A DNA stretch of 64,000 bases from contig NZ_LROM01000106.1 of NCBI RefSeq assembly GCF_001758785.1, positions 1 to 64,000 of the forward strand, read 5' to 3'. This document shows positions 56,514-64,000 of the stretch, in pieces. Numbering within the stretch: the first letter of the stretch is position 1; each line of letters opens with the position of its first letter. Source of the DNA: Duganella phyllosphaerae (lineage in GTDB: Bacteria; Pseudomonadota; Gammaproteobacteria; Burkholderiales; Burkholderiaceae_D). A program made the position numbers and the translations under genes. Under the pieces are notes generated by a model. It was not told the DNA's origin and ran no database searches. It worked only from the letters and a program-made list of their open reading frames with translations.

Positions 56514-58682
56514 CTACGGCAAGGTCTCGAAGGCCAGGCGCTTGCCCTCGTGCAGCATGGCAGCGAAGTCGGCTTCGGGCACCGGTGGGCTGAACAGGTA
56601 ACCCTGCAACTGGTCGCAACCGAGCTCGCGCAGGAAGCGCATCTGCTCCGGCGTTTCCACGCCTTCGGCGACGATTTCCTGGCGCAATTGCTGGGCCATG
56701 GTGACGATGGCGCGGGCGATGGCGCAATCGTTTTCCTCGAAGGGCAAGCCGATCACGAACGAGCGGTCGATCTTGAGCGTGCTGATCGGGAATTTCTTCA
56801 GATAGGCCAGGCTCGAGTAACCGGTGCCGAAGTCGTCCAGCGCCAGCGACATGCCCATCGCCACCAGCTCGTTCATGATGGCCACCACGTGCTCGGTGCC
56901 GCGCACCAGCAGGCTCTCGGTGATTTCCAGGTTGAGCTGCTCGGGCTGTACGCCGTGGCGTTCCAGCACGGCGGCAATGCGGGCCGGCAGGCCGGCGTCG
57001 AACTGGCGCGCCGACAGGTTGATGGCGATCGGCGGCATGCTCAATCCAGCCGCGCGCCAGGCGCTGATCTGGCGGCACGCGTGTTCCAGCACCCAGGCGC
57101 CGAGGTCGAGGATCAGGCCGCTCTCCTCGGCCACCGGGATGAACACGGCCGGCGTCATCAAGCCGCGCTCCGGGTGGCGCCAGCGCAGCAGCGCCTCGGC
57201 GCCGACGATGCGGCCGCTGCGCAAGCTCACCTTGGGCTGGTAGTACAGCGCCAGCTCGTCGTTGCCGATCGCGTGGCGCAGCTCGCTTTCGATGCGCAGA
57301 TGTTCCTTGGCGCGCCGGTTCATCTCTTCGCTGTAGAACAGGAAGCCCGCTTCGATGTTCTGCGCGGCGCGGCCCATGGCCACGTCGGCATAGCGGATCA
57401 GGGTGGGCACGTCGTGGCCGTCGTCGGTGTACACGGCGATGCCGATGTGGCCGCCCACTTGCAGGCTGTGCGACGCCACACGGATCGGCGCGGCCAGCGA
57501 GGCCAGCAGTTTTTGCGCCACCACGGCGGCATGCTCGCGCTTTTCGATGTTGAACAGCGCCACGGCAAACTTGTGGCCGTCGAGCCGCGCCAGCACGTCG
57601 GCCTCGCGCAGCGACAGCTTGAACAGGCGGCCGATCTCGCACAGCAGCTCGTTGCCGATGTCGGTGCCCAGTGTGTCGCTGATGGCGCCCACGCGGGTGA
57701 TCTCGATCACCAGCATGGCGCCGTGCGCCTTGGTGCGCTTGCTTTCCATCAGCGCATGTCCGACCAGCTGGGTCAGCAGGCACAGGTTGGGCAGGCCGGT
57801 GAGCGGGTCGTAATTGGCCATGCGCTGCATGCGCGCTTCGGCATCCTTGTGCTCGCTGATATCGGAAAACAGCGAGAACGTGTGGCTCACTTCGCCATTG
57901 GCGTCGCGCACCGCGCTGATCGTCACCGACTGCGGGAACAGTTCGCCATTCTTGCGCTTGCCGATGATCTCGCCGCGCCAAGGTCCGGCGCCGCGCATGG
58001 CCGCGCGCACCTTGGCGCGAAATTCCGGGCTGTGCACGCCGGAGCGCAGCAAGTCCGGGGTCTGGCCGATCGACTCTTCCGGCGAATAGCCGGTAATGCG
58101 GGTAAACGACGAATTGATCGAGACGATGCGTTCGTTGGCGTCGGTAATCAGCACGCCCTGGTCGCTGTCTTCGATGATGCGCGCGTGCAGGTTGAGCTTG
58201 TCGTTCGGGGTGAGCGCCTGGTCGATGCGCGTCAATTGCACCAGCATGCCGGACGGCTCGCCGGCCTCGTCGTGGCGCAGGAAGATGTGCAGCCGCACCC
58301 AGATCACCTGGCCATCCTTGCGCCGGCGCCGTACCTCGGCGCGCACGCCGACTTTGCCGTCGAGCTCGGAGGCCAGCTCGACGATGCTGCCGTCCTCGTC
58401 GCCGAGGGCCTCGGGCGTGTACAGGAACAGCACGTGGCGGCCCAGCGCCTCCTCGGCGGTGTAGCCGAACATTTGCACGGCGCCGGGGCTCCAGGCGGTG
58501 AGATAACCGGTCAGGTCCAGTTCCAGCACGGCGCGGTCGTCGGCCAGCACGGAGGGCGTCATCAGCGCGCGGGCCTCGTCCAGCGTGGCCTGCAGGCTGG
58601 CCAGCGTGTGCGCCAGCGCCTCGCCCTGTTCGGCACGGGCCCGCTGGCTCAGCGCCAGGCAGCGCTCGATGGCGTCAAGCAT
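56514..58682 (-). CDS. PAS-PAS-GGDEF-EAL protein with degenerate GGDEF
   Basis: This soluble c-di-GMP signalling protein has 722 residues: two PAS domains (about 50-155 and 165-290, the latter with DSDQGVLITDANERIVSINSSF), a GGDEF domain (about 295-450) and an EAL domain (about 465-710). The GGDEF motif reads D-G-H-K-F at 368-372, so cyclase activity is very unlikely. The EAL domain keeps A-E-A-L-L-R (Glu496), NLSARQF, EITESLL, DDFGTGYSSL and EGVE, so it is probably an active phosphodiesterase with the GGDEF part as a regulator. Its first codons overlap the upstream HDOD gene by eight bases, indicating a two-gene unit. Confidence 0.92.
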   Translation of the reverse strand: MLDAIERCLALSQRARAEQGEALAHTLASLQATLDEARALMTPSVLADDRAVLELDLTGYLTAWSPGAVQMFGYTAEEALGRHVLFLYTPEALGDEDGSIVELASELDGKVGVRAEVRRRRKDGQVIWVRLHIFLRHDEAGEPSGMLVQLTRIDQALTPNDKLNLHARIIEDSDQGVLITDANERIVSINSSFTRITGYSPEESIGQTPDLLRSGVHSPEFRAKVRAAMRGAGPWRGEIIGKRKNGELFPQSVTISAVRDANGEVSHTFSLFSDISEHKDAEARMQRMANYDPLTGLPNLCLLTQLVGHALMESKRTKAHGAMLVIEITRVGAISDTLGTDIGNELLCEIGRLFKLSLREADVLARLDGHKFAVALFNIEKREHAAVVAQKLLASLAAPIRVASHSLQVGGHIGIAVYTDDGHDVPTLIRYADVAMGRAAQNIEAGFLFYSEEMNRRAKEHLRIESELRHAIGNDELALYYQPKVSLRSGRIVGAEALLRWRHPERGLMTPAVFIPVAEESGLILDLGAWVLEHACRQISAWRAAGLSMPPIAINLSARQFDAGLPARIAAVLERHGVQPEQLNLEITESLLVRGTEHVVAIMNELVAMGMSLALDDFGTGYSSLAYLKKFPISTLKIDRSFVIGLPFEENDCAIARAIVTMAQQLRQEIVAEGVETPEQMRFLRELGCDQLQGYLFSPPVPEADFAAMLHEGKRLAFETLP

Positions 58683-59679
58683 GGTGCGCCCCTTGGCCCA
58701 GCGCCACCGACTGCATCCACACGTAGGCTTCCACCATCACGCGGTTGAACTGTCCGCCGTCGAGTTTGATGGCGGCCAGTGCGCGCGCCAGCGCCGCATG
58801 GTCGTCGCGCTCGGCCACCTCCACCATGGTCAGCAACTGGCCCAGTTCGCCATCGTGGTCGAGCAGCGCACGGGCAATGGCGTCGCTGATGGTGAGCGGC
58901 TTGAGCACATCGGGCAAGCTCATGCCGAACAGCACACCCAGCAAGGAAAACATGCCAACCATGAAGGCCATTTCCTGCTGGTTCTTGTTCAGGCCGGTCT
59001 CTTGGGCCAGCAATTCCATGGCCCGGGCCCGCACCGACACCCGCGCCAGCAACATCGGCGAGCGGCGGTCGCCCTCGCGCGACGAAAACAGCATCAGGTT
59101 GAGCCAGCGCCGCAACTGGGCGCGGCCGAGGATCAGGATAGCCTGCGCAAAGCTGGTCACGCGGCGCCCGCCGCCCGCATTGGCGCCGATCGCCAGCGAA
59201 TTGACGAGTTTCAGAAGGTGGTAGGACAGCGTGGGATCCTGGCGCAGCACGGCTTCGATCTCATGGGTGTCGGCATCGGTCGCCACCAGTTGCACCAGCT
59301 GCATGGCCAGCGCGCGCGAGGCCACTTGCGCGTCCGCCGGCTTCGGCGGCGGCGCCATGAACCACTCGCCGATCAACCACTGCACGCCTGGCGCCGGTGG
59401 CAGTTGCTGCGGGTCGTCCAGTCGCTGCAAGCAGGCCGGATCGAGCGCCTGCCAGCCGGCCCGGTCCAGCGCCGCGCCGGCATCTGGCTGCCCGTTGCGA
59501 TACAGGCAGCGCATGCCGGCTGCGGCCAGGTCATGCATTAACGATGCCGGCAACGATGGCGGCAGCGAAGGTACGGTTGCTGCCGGTGCGCCCAGGTCGA
59601 GCAGCAAGGCTGCCGGTTTGCCGTGGCGGTCGGCCAGCGGGTGCAACAATACGGGCGGAGTGGCGATCAACGCGGTCAT
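58675..59679 (-). CDS. HDOD-domain signalling protein
   Basis: The 334-residue protein has an N-terminal half (1-105) that looks like a remnant of an EAL-type domain, as in YuxH-like proteins. The HDOD domain proper (about 110-300) follows, with EIEAVLRQDPTLSYHLLKLVNS, FAQAILILGRAQLRRWLNLMLFS and FMVGMFSLLGVLFG. HDOD domains resemble HD phosphohydrolases without the metal-binding residues and probably act as adaptors. The gene overlaps the PAS-GGDEF-EAL gene by eight bases, so both products likely act in the same c-di-GMP circuit. Confidence 0.85.
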   Translation of the reverse strand: MTALIATPPVLLHPLADRHGKPAALLLDLGAPAATVPSLPPSLPASLMHDLAAAGMRCLYRNGQPDAGAALDRAGWQALDPACLQRLDDPQQLPPAPGVQWLIGEWFMAPPPKPADAQVASRALAMQLVQLVATDADTHEIEAVLRQDPTLSYHLLKLVNSLAIGANAGGGRRVTSFAQAILILGRAQLRRWLNLMLFSSREGDRRSPMLLARVSVRARAMELLAQETGLNKNQQEMAFMVGMFSLLGVLFGMSLPDVLKPLTISDAIARALLDHDGELGQLLTMVEVAERDDHAALARALAAIKLDGGQFNRVMVEAYVWMQSVALGQGAHHA

Positions 59680-59791
59680 CTACATGATCCAGCAGGGGTT
59701 GGTTATCCTGCTATGGTACCCTGAAATTATTGGCATTGGTCAACATTGTATGACCATAGTTGCAATCTTGCTCCGTCTGCATTGCGGCATA

Positions 59792-60724
59792 TCAGCCGGG
59801 TAATGCGTGGTGGGGCAAATGTTGCACCAGGCGCTCGGCCAGTTTGGCGGCGCGCATGCGCGCGATCCACCAGTTGAGTGCGGCGCCGTTCTCGCCGGTG
59901 CGCCAGGCCAGGTAAAACGTTTCGTCCGGCTTGGGCTCGGCCACCTGCTTTTCCACCAGCAGGCCGGCGGCAATCGCGGCGCGCGCGCACGGCTCGGGCA
60001 GGAAGCCGAAGCCGACCCCGGCGAGCTGGTATTGCAGCTTGGTTTTCATGTCCGGCACGCTCAGCGTATCTTGCCCCAGCAGCAAGCCCACCGTGCGCGG
60101 CGCCATGCGCCGGGCCGAATCGGCCACGCTCACGGCGCGGTATTGCTGCAAGTGCGAGCGGTCGAGCTTGCCTTCGACGGCCGCCAGCGGATGATGGGGC
60201 GCTACCGCGAACACAAAACCGATCTTGCAGATCGGCTCGGATACATAACCGCCGCCGGCCGGGCCGTCGCCGGCCACGCCGACCAGCAAATCGGCGCGTC
60301 GGTCGAGCAGCGCTTCCCAGGTACCGGACAGGGCTTCCTGCACCACGCGCAGCCGGGTCTGCTGGGCCACGTCGTAAAAGGCCGTCACATCCTCGAAGAA
60401 CATGCAGGCCGAAAACATCGAATCGCTGCCGATGGCCAGCTCGGTCTCCCAGCCCGATGCAACCCGCCGTACCCGGTGTTCGAGATCCAGGGCCGCCTTG
60501 AGCAGGTAGCGCCCTTCCTTGAGCAACTCGGCGCCGGCGGCGGTGAGCACCACGCGCGGACCGTTGCGTTCGAACACCTGCACGCCAAGGTCATCCTCGA
60601 GCTTGCCGACCGTATACGAGATGGTGGACGGTACGCGGTGCAGTTCCTTGCCGGCGGCGGAAAACGAACCACGGCGGTCGATGGCGTCAACAATTTGCAG
60701 GGCTTCCAGGCTTAATCTGAGCAT
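59792..60724 (-). CDS. LysR-family regulator divergent from the pirin gene
   Basis: This LysR-type regulator has 310 residues. The helix-turn-helix covers about 1-60, with LEALQIVDAIDRRGSFSAAGKELHRVPSTISYTVGKLEDDLGVQVFER in outline, and the effector domain about 90-300. The neighbour across a 161-base divergent gap is a pirin gene, and LysR-pirin pairs are common. The effector is unknown. The gap holds a TATACT at 60784-60789 and some AT-rich sequence that suits both promoters. Confidence 0.92.
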   Translation of the reverse strand: MLRLSLEALQIVDAIDRRGSFSAAGKELHRVPSTISYTVGKLEDDLGVQVFERNGPRVVLTAAGAELLKEGRYLLKAALDLEHRVRRVASGWETELAIGSDSMFSACMFFEDVTAFYDVAQQTRLRVVQEALSGTWEALLDRRADLLVGVAGDGPAGGGYVSEPICKIGFVFAVAPHHPLAAVEGKLDRSHLQQYRAVSVADSARRMAPRTVGLLLGQDTLSVPDMKTKLQYQLAGVGFGFLPEPCARAAIAAGLLVEKQVAEPKPDETFYLAWRTGENGAALNWWIARMRAAKLAERLVQHLPHHALPG

Positions 60725-60783
60725 TCGATTTTTTCGATAGTAGAGGGGTAATTTTTCCGTTTTTTAAAACGCGAACACAGGTC

Positions 60784-60789
60784 TATACT
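60784..60789 (+). promoter_or_regulatory. -10 hexamer of the pirin gene
   Basis: TATACT stands about 97 bases before the pirin start; the -35 region (TTTTTA) is poor. A 5' leader of about 90 bases is expected. Confidence 0.4.
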
Positions 60790-60885
60790 TTGATTCATGG
60801 ATGCAGCGATAGTGAAGCAAACGAACAGAAACAGCGTTCAAAATTATCGCACATTAATTAATCACACAAGAAATGGAGCCCTATC

Positions 60886-61587
60886 ATGTTGCAAATTCGT
60901 AAAAGTGAAGCCCGCGGTGCCGCCAACCATGGTTGGCTCGATTCCAAACACAGCTTCTCGTTCGGCAGCTACCACGATCCCGACCATGTCGGCTTCGGCC
61001 CACTGCTGGTGATCAACGAAGACCGCGTGCAAGGCAGCCAGGGTTTCGGCACCCACGGCCACCGCGATATGGAAATCATCTCGTACGTACTGAGCGGCGC
61101 GCTCGAGCATAAAGACAGCATGGGCACCGGTTCGGTCCTGCACTACGGCGACGTCCAGCGCATGAGCGCCGGCACCGGTGTCCGTCACAGCGAGTTCAAC
61201 CATAATGCCGACGAGAAAGTGCACTTCCTGCAAATCTGGATCCAGCCTAACCAGGTCGGTATTCCACCGAGCTACGAAGAAAAGAACTTCACCGTCGAGA
61301 GCAAGCTGGGCAACCTGCGCCTGATCGCTTCCAGCGACGGCCGCGAAGGCTCGGTGCTGATTCACCAGGATGCGTCGATTTACGCTTCCATCCTGCGCAG
61401 CGGTGATGCACTGGAGCACAAGCTGGCAGCCGGCCGCAGCGCTTATGTCCACGTGATCCGTGGCGGCGTGACGGTGAACGGCACCGCGCTCAAAGGCGGC
61501 GACGCCCTCAAGCTGACGGCCGAGAACCTGGTGACGCTGGGTAATGCCACCGATGCGGAAGTATTGGTCTTCGATTTACCCAACTAA
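60886..61587 (+). CDS. pirin-family protein (YhhW-like)
   Basis: This bicupin protein of 233 residues carries the metal-binding set His57, His59 (THGHRDMEI), His101 and Glu103 (GVRHSEFN), the same positions as in E. coli YhhW, which has quercetin 2,3-dioxygenase activity in vitro. The natural substrate is unknown. The start M-L-Q-I-R-K-S-E-A-R follows a 90-base leader. It is divergent from a LysR regulator and closed by a strong terminator. Confidence 0.92.
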   Translation: MLQIRKSEARGAANHGWLDSKHSFSFGSYHDPDHVGFGPLLVINEDRVQGSQGFGTHGHRDMEIISYVLSGALEHKDSMGTGSVLHYGDVQRMSAGTGVRHSEFNHNADEKVHFLQIWIQPNQVGIPPSYEEKNFTVESKLGNLRLIASSDGREGSVLIHQDASIYASILRSGDALEHKLAAGRSAYVHVIRGGVTVNGTALKGGDALKLTAENLVTLGNATDAEVLVFDLPN

Positions 61588-61637
61588 GGGTAACCACCGG
61601 GCAAGAAATATTTTTCCGCCAGGTTTGGTATGATGAA

Positions 61638-61680
61638 GGGCGCGCCGGGTCTGTCAGAACAGCCCGGCGCGCCTTTTTTA
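61638..61680 (+). terminator. strong Rho-independent terminator after the pirin gene
   Basis: An eleven-base perfect stem, GGCGCGCCGGG (61639-61649) with CCCGGCGCGCC (61663-61673), further closed by CTG/CAG inside the loop, is followed by a run of six T. Confidence 0.95.
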
Positions 61681-61708
61681 CGTTACTTGAACAAGAATAG
61701 AGAAAGTT

Positions 61709-62362
61709 ATGTCGCTGAGCGCAGAAATCCCGGTCCAGGATGAACTGGACTATATGACCTCGTGCGCGCTCCCTACCCCGTGGGCGCAGTTCACCTTGCA
61801 CGCTTTTGTAGAGAAGGCAACGGGCAAGGAACACCTGGCCATGGTACTGGGCGACATCAGCAACGGCGAACCGGTGCTGGCGCGCGTGCATTCCGAGTGC
61901 CTAACCGGCGACGTGCTGTTCTCGCAGCGCTGCGATTGCGGCGCCCAGCTCGAAGGCGCGCTCAAGCGCATCGCCGACGAAGGCAGCGGCGTGCTGCTGT
62001 ACCTGCGCCAGGAGGGCCGCGGCATCGGCCTGGTCAACAAGATCCGCGCCTACCGCCTGCAGGAAGCCGGCGCCGACACGGTACAGGCCAACGAACAGCT
62101 GGGCTTCAAGCCCGACCAGCGCACCTATGGCCTGGTCAAGCCGATGCTCGACCAGTTCGACGTGAAAAGCCTGCGGCTGATGACCAATAATCCGCGTAAG
62201 ATCGACGCCATGACCAAGCTCGGCATCGAAGTGGCTGAACGCGTGCCGCTGCTGGTGAACCGCAATGCCTTCAACCAGCATTACCTCGACACCAAGGCCG
62301 CCAAGCTCGGACACATGATGAAGCCGCTCACACCGGCGCCGGTGGAAGACGGCGCGCTGTAG
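61709..62362 (+). CDS. ribA: GTP cyclohydrolase II
   Basis: RibA opens GTP to 2,5-diamino-6-ribosylamino-pyrimidinone phosphate, releasing formate and pyrophosphate, the first step of riboflavin synthesis. The 217-residue protein keeps the zinc Cys64, Cys75 and Cys77 in [20 protein letters not shown], the catalytic [15 protein letters not shown] segment, and the guanine-binding LMTNNPRK near 165. It is the stand-alone form without a DHBP synthase domain. GAGAAAG precedes the ATG. It is separated from the pirin gene by a terminator. Confidence 0.96.
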   Translation: MSLSAEIPVQDELDYMTSCALPTPWAQFTLHAFVEKATGKEHLAMVLGDISNGEPVLARVHSECLTGDVLFSQRCDCGAQLEGALKRIADEGSGVLLYLRQEGRGIGLVNKIRAYRLQEAGADTVQANEQLGFKPDQRTYGLVKPMLDQFDVKSLRLMTNNPRKIDAMTKLGIEVAERVPLLVNRNAFNQHYLDTKAAKLGHMMKPLTPAPVEDGAL

Positions 62363-62404
62363 GATCCCGCTGTGGGATCCAAGTATCAACCGTCCAGGAA
62401 CTGC

Positions 62405-63955
62405 ATGAAATTCACCGTAATTGTTGCTTCACTTGCCATGACCTGGGCCAGCGCCGGCGCGCTGGCAGCGCCAGCCAACCCGCCAGCCGCCGCTGCTAAT
62501 GCTCCTGCTGCCAATGCACCTGCTGCCAACGCTGCCGCTGCTGCGCCGGCAGCAACCGGCGCCAAAACCGCGCCAGCAGCGCCTGCGATTCCGGGCATTG
62601 CCGTGAAACCGCCAGCCACGCCTGGCGCTGTTGCTCCCCCTGCCGCTGCTGCCGCTGCTGCCGCTGCTGCTGCCGCTGCTGCCGACTCCGCGCCGCTGCC
62701 GCCACCCTCGTCCGCCGCCCAGCACCTGTATGCCTCGGCCAAGAACGACATCCTGCAAGTGCGCTCGCTGCTCAAGAGCGGCCGCACCCAGTCGTCGGTC
62801 GGCTCCGGCTTCTTGATCGGCACCAGCAACCTGGTGGTGACCAACTACCACGTGGTGTCGCAATTTGCGCTCGACCCGGACACCTATGTCGGCGAATGGG
62901 TCGATACCAGCGGCAAGCGCGGCAATGTCGAATTGCTGGCCGTGGACGTGCTGCACGACCTGGCCGTGCTGCGCGTGAGCCGCAACGGCACCGGCTTCTT
63001 CAAGATGCCCGACCAGCTGGCGCGCCTGACGCAAGGCCAGTACCTGTACTCGATGGGCAATCCGCTCGACCTCGGCTTCGCCATTTCCGAGGGCGCCTAC
63101 AACGGCGTGATCGCCCGCAGTTTTTACGACCAGCTGATGTTTACCGGCCCGATCAACTCCGGCATGAGCGGCGGCCCCAGCGTGACGGTGGACGGCTCGG
63201 TGGCCGGGGTCAACGTTTCCAAGCGCCTCGATGGCGAACTGGTGAGCTTCCTGGTGCCGGCCCGTTTTGCCCAGGACCTGCTGAAAAAAGTCGAACAACA
63301 GTCCAAGCCGCCGGCCGACTTCAACGCCGTGGTCGCCAGCCAGTTGCTCAGCCACCAGCGCGCCATGGTCGACCAGTTGCTGGCCACGCCGCTGAGCCTC
63401 AAACCCATGGGACCATACATGGTGCCGGTGCGCGAGTCCGAGCAGATGCGTTGCTGGGGCCGCTCGAGCGTGAAGGCCGACAAGCCGTTCACGGTCGATG
63501 ACGCCAGTTGCGCGATGGAGTCGGCGATCTTTATCAGCGGCACCTTGCAGACCGGCCAGATCAGCATTCGCCACCAGTTCATGCGCAGCAACGGCCTCGA
63601 CCAGTTGCGCTTTTCGCAACTGGCGTCCGCCTCGTTCAAGAACGAGCATTTCGGCAGTTTCAAGGACAGCCGCCTGACCGGCCCGAACTGCACGGAAGAC
63701 TTCGTCAAAGCCAGGGACGTGCCGTTGCGCGCAGTGCTGTGTGTACGCGCCTACCGCAAGTTTGCCGGCCTGTACGACTTTGCCCTGCTGACCGCCGCCA
63801 CCGACCAGGGCTCGATGAGCCTGCAAAGCCGGCTCGACGCACGCGGCGTGTCCTACGATAACGGCATGCGCCTGACCCAGGTGTTTCTCAATTCGATGTC
63901 GCTGGCCCCCAAAAAAGCCGTGCCGGCCAAGCCGGCAGCCGGAGGTGCACGATGA
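62405..63955 (+). CDS. secreted trypsin-like serine protease with Ala-rich linker
   Basis: This exported protein of 516 residues starts with a signal peptide (MKFTVIVASLAMTWASAGALA). An Ala/Pro/Asn-rich low-complexity linker follows to about residue 95. Then comes a chymotrypsin-like protease domain with GSGFLIG, His149 in NYHVV, Asp185 in LHDLAVL and Ser255 in NSGMSGGPSV. The C-terminal 230 residues carry four Cys (MRCWG, ASCAM, PNCTE, VLCVR) and no known domain. DegP-like PDZ domains are absent. The gene overlaps the following one by four bases (ATGA), so an interacting partner is encoded next. Confidence 0.85.
   Translation: MKFTVIVASLAMTWASAGALAAPANPPAAAANAPAANAPAANAAAAAPAATGAKTAPAAPAIPGIAVKPPATPGAVAPPAAAAAAAAAAAAAADSAPLPPPSSAAQHLYASAKNDILQVRSLLKSGRTQSSVGSGFLIGTSNLVVTNYHVVSQFALDPDTYVGEWVDTSGKRGNVELLAVDVLHDLAVLRVSRNGTGFFKMPDQLARLTQGQYLYSMGNPLDLGFAISEGAYNGVIARSFYDQLMFTGPINSGMSGGPSVTVDGSVAGVNVSKRLDGELVSFLVPARFAQDLLKKVEQQSKPPADFNAVVASQLLSHQRAMVDQLLATPLSLKPMGPYMVPVRESEQMRCWGRSSVKADKPFTVDDASCAMESAIFISGTLQTGQISIRHQFMRSNGLDQLRFSQLASASFKNEHFGSFKDSRLTGPNCTEDFVKARDVPLRAVLCVRAYRKFAGLYDFALLTAATDQGSMSLQSRLDARGVSYDNGMRLTQVFLNSMSLAPKKAVPAKPAAGGAR
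62498..62683. repeat. 15-base repeats and alanine-codon tract inside the protease gene
   Basis: Three units of AATGCTCCTGCTGCC-type sequence occupy 62498-62542, and 14 consecutive alanine codons (GCC GCT GCT pattern) run from 62642 to 62683. Both lie in the linker region, where length changes in steps of three bases would keep the frame. Confidence 0.85.
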
Positions 63956-64000
63956 GCGCCCCCTACTTCATCGAGATACTGGCCCGCAACGGCGACGTGC
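63952..64000 (+). CDS. start of a gene cut by the window edge, possibly FHA-domain
   Basis: Sixteen codons are visible: M-S-A-P-Y-F-I-E-I-L-A-R-N-G-D-V. GGAGG precedes the ATG, which overlaps the protease stop by four bases. The pattern resembles the opening of some FHA-domain proteins, but this is too short to be sure. It is probably cotranslated with the protease. Confidence 0.6.
   Translation, partial: MSAPYFIEILARNGDV

Noticed and set aside
60797-61012. A short open frame, M-D-A-A-I-V-K-Q, beginning seven bases after TATACT ahead of the pirin gene
   Set aside because: Most of it overlaps the pirin gene out of frame, and its translation has the look of an accidental frame. An upstream leader peptide cannot be excluded but is not supported.

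Overview
The window is a GC-rich bacterial chromosome segment that reads like the Oxalobacteraceae (Massilia, Duganella and relatives, Burkholderiales). This placement rests on the dapC-dapD-...-dapE-prmB order, the TonB-receptor and signalling repertoire, and codon bias strong enough to hold long false frames open on the opposite strand. No rRNA, tRNA, prophage, transposase or CRISPR array was seen. The content is mostly chromosomal core and regulatory genes.

Layout. 1-5.5 kb: an exported nucleoside hydrolase coupled to a SUI1-type factor, a DEAD-box helicase, a small membrane protein divergent from a MerR regulator with a textbook MerR promoter between them, and a DUF4153 membrane protein. 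5.6-13.4 kb: lysine and diaminopimelate synthesis (dapC, dapD, dapE) interleaved with a PilU pilus-retraction ATPase, an ArsC/YffB-like protein, prmB and an ABC-F ATPase. 13.4-20.7 kb: a CheW-like protein, arfB, a TauE/SafE permease gene cut by one in-frame stop with its divergent LysR gene, two tandem FapA (DUF342) paralogues, and a small repeat-rich exported protein. 20.8-24.3 kb: an ompR-envZ pair with an OmpR-like box upstream and a translationally coupled periplasmic protein, then an Imm26-like gene. 24.4-30.2 kb: a TPP riboswitch in front of a TonB-dependent receptor, facing an operon of an S46 peptidase, a PnuC-type transporter and a NadR-like kinase. 30.3-34.6 kb: a CheB/CheR fusion followed by a NarX-type histidine kinase. 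34.8-46.3 kb: an MdtABC/MuxABC-type tripartite RND efflux operon divergent from its likely two-component regulator, with a GTAAA-N5-GTAAA CpxR-type box between them. 46.3-46.7 kb: a block of short tandem repeats. 46.7-55.1 kb: SppA protease, a sodium/solute symporter, a large TonB receptor and a NERD-helicase fusion. 55.1-64 kb: DUF3820, a glutaredoxin-fold protein without the active-site cysteine, a SYLF lipoprotein, a PAS-GGDEF-EAL protein overlapping an HDOD gene, a LysR-pirin divergent pair, ribA, a secreted trypsin-like protease and the start of one more gene.

How the parts work together. The clearest functional units are the dap cluster (cell wall and lysine), the efflux pump with its sensor-regulator, the OmpR/EnvZ unit, and a probable thiamine-uptake locus (riboswitch plus receptor) beside a vitamin-type permease and kinase. 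The most interesting leads are that thiamine/PnuC-kinase neighbourhood, the EnvZ-coupled cysteine-containing periplasmic protein, three genes whose start codon lies exactly six bases after a -10 hexamer (candidate leaderless mRNAs), the duplicated FapA genes, and the repeat block at the end of the sensor-kinase gene. I found no clear, wholly new multi-gene defence or metabolic system.
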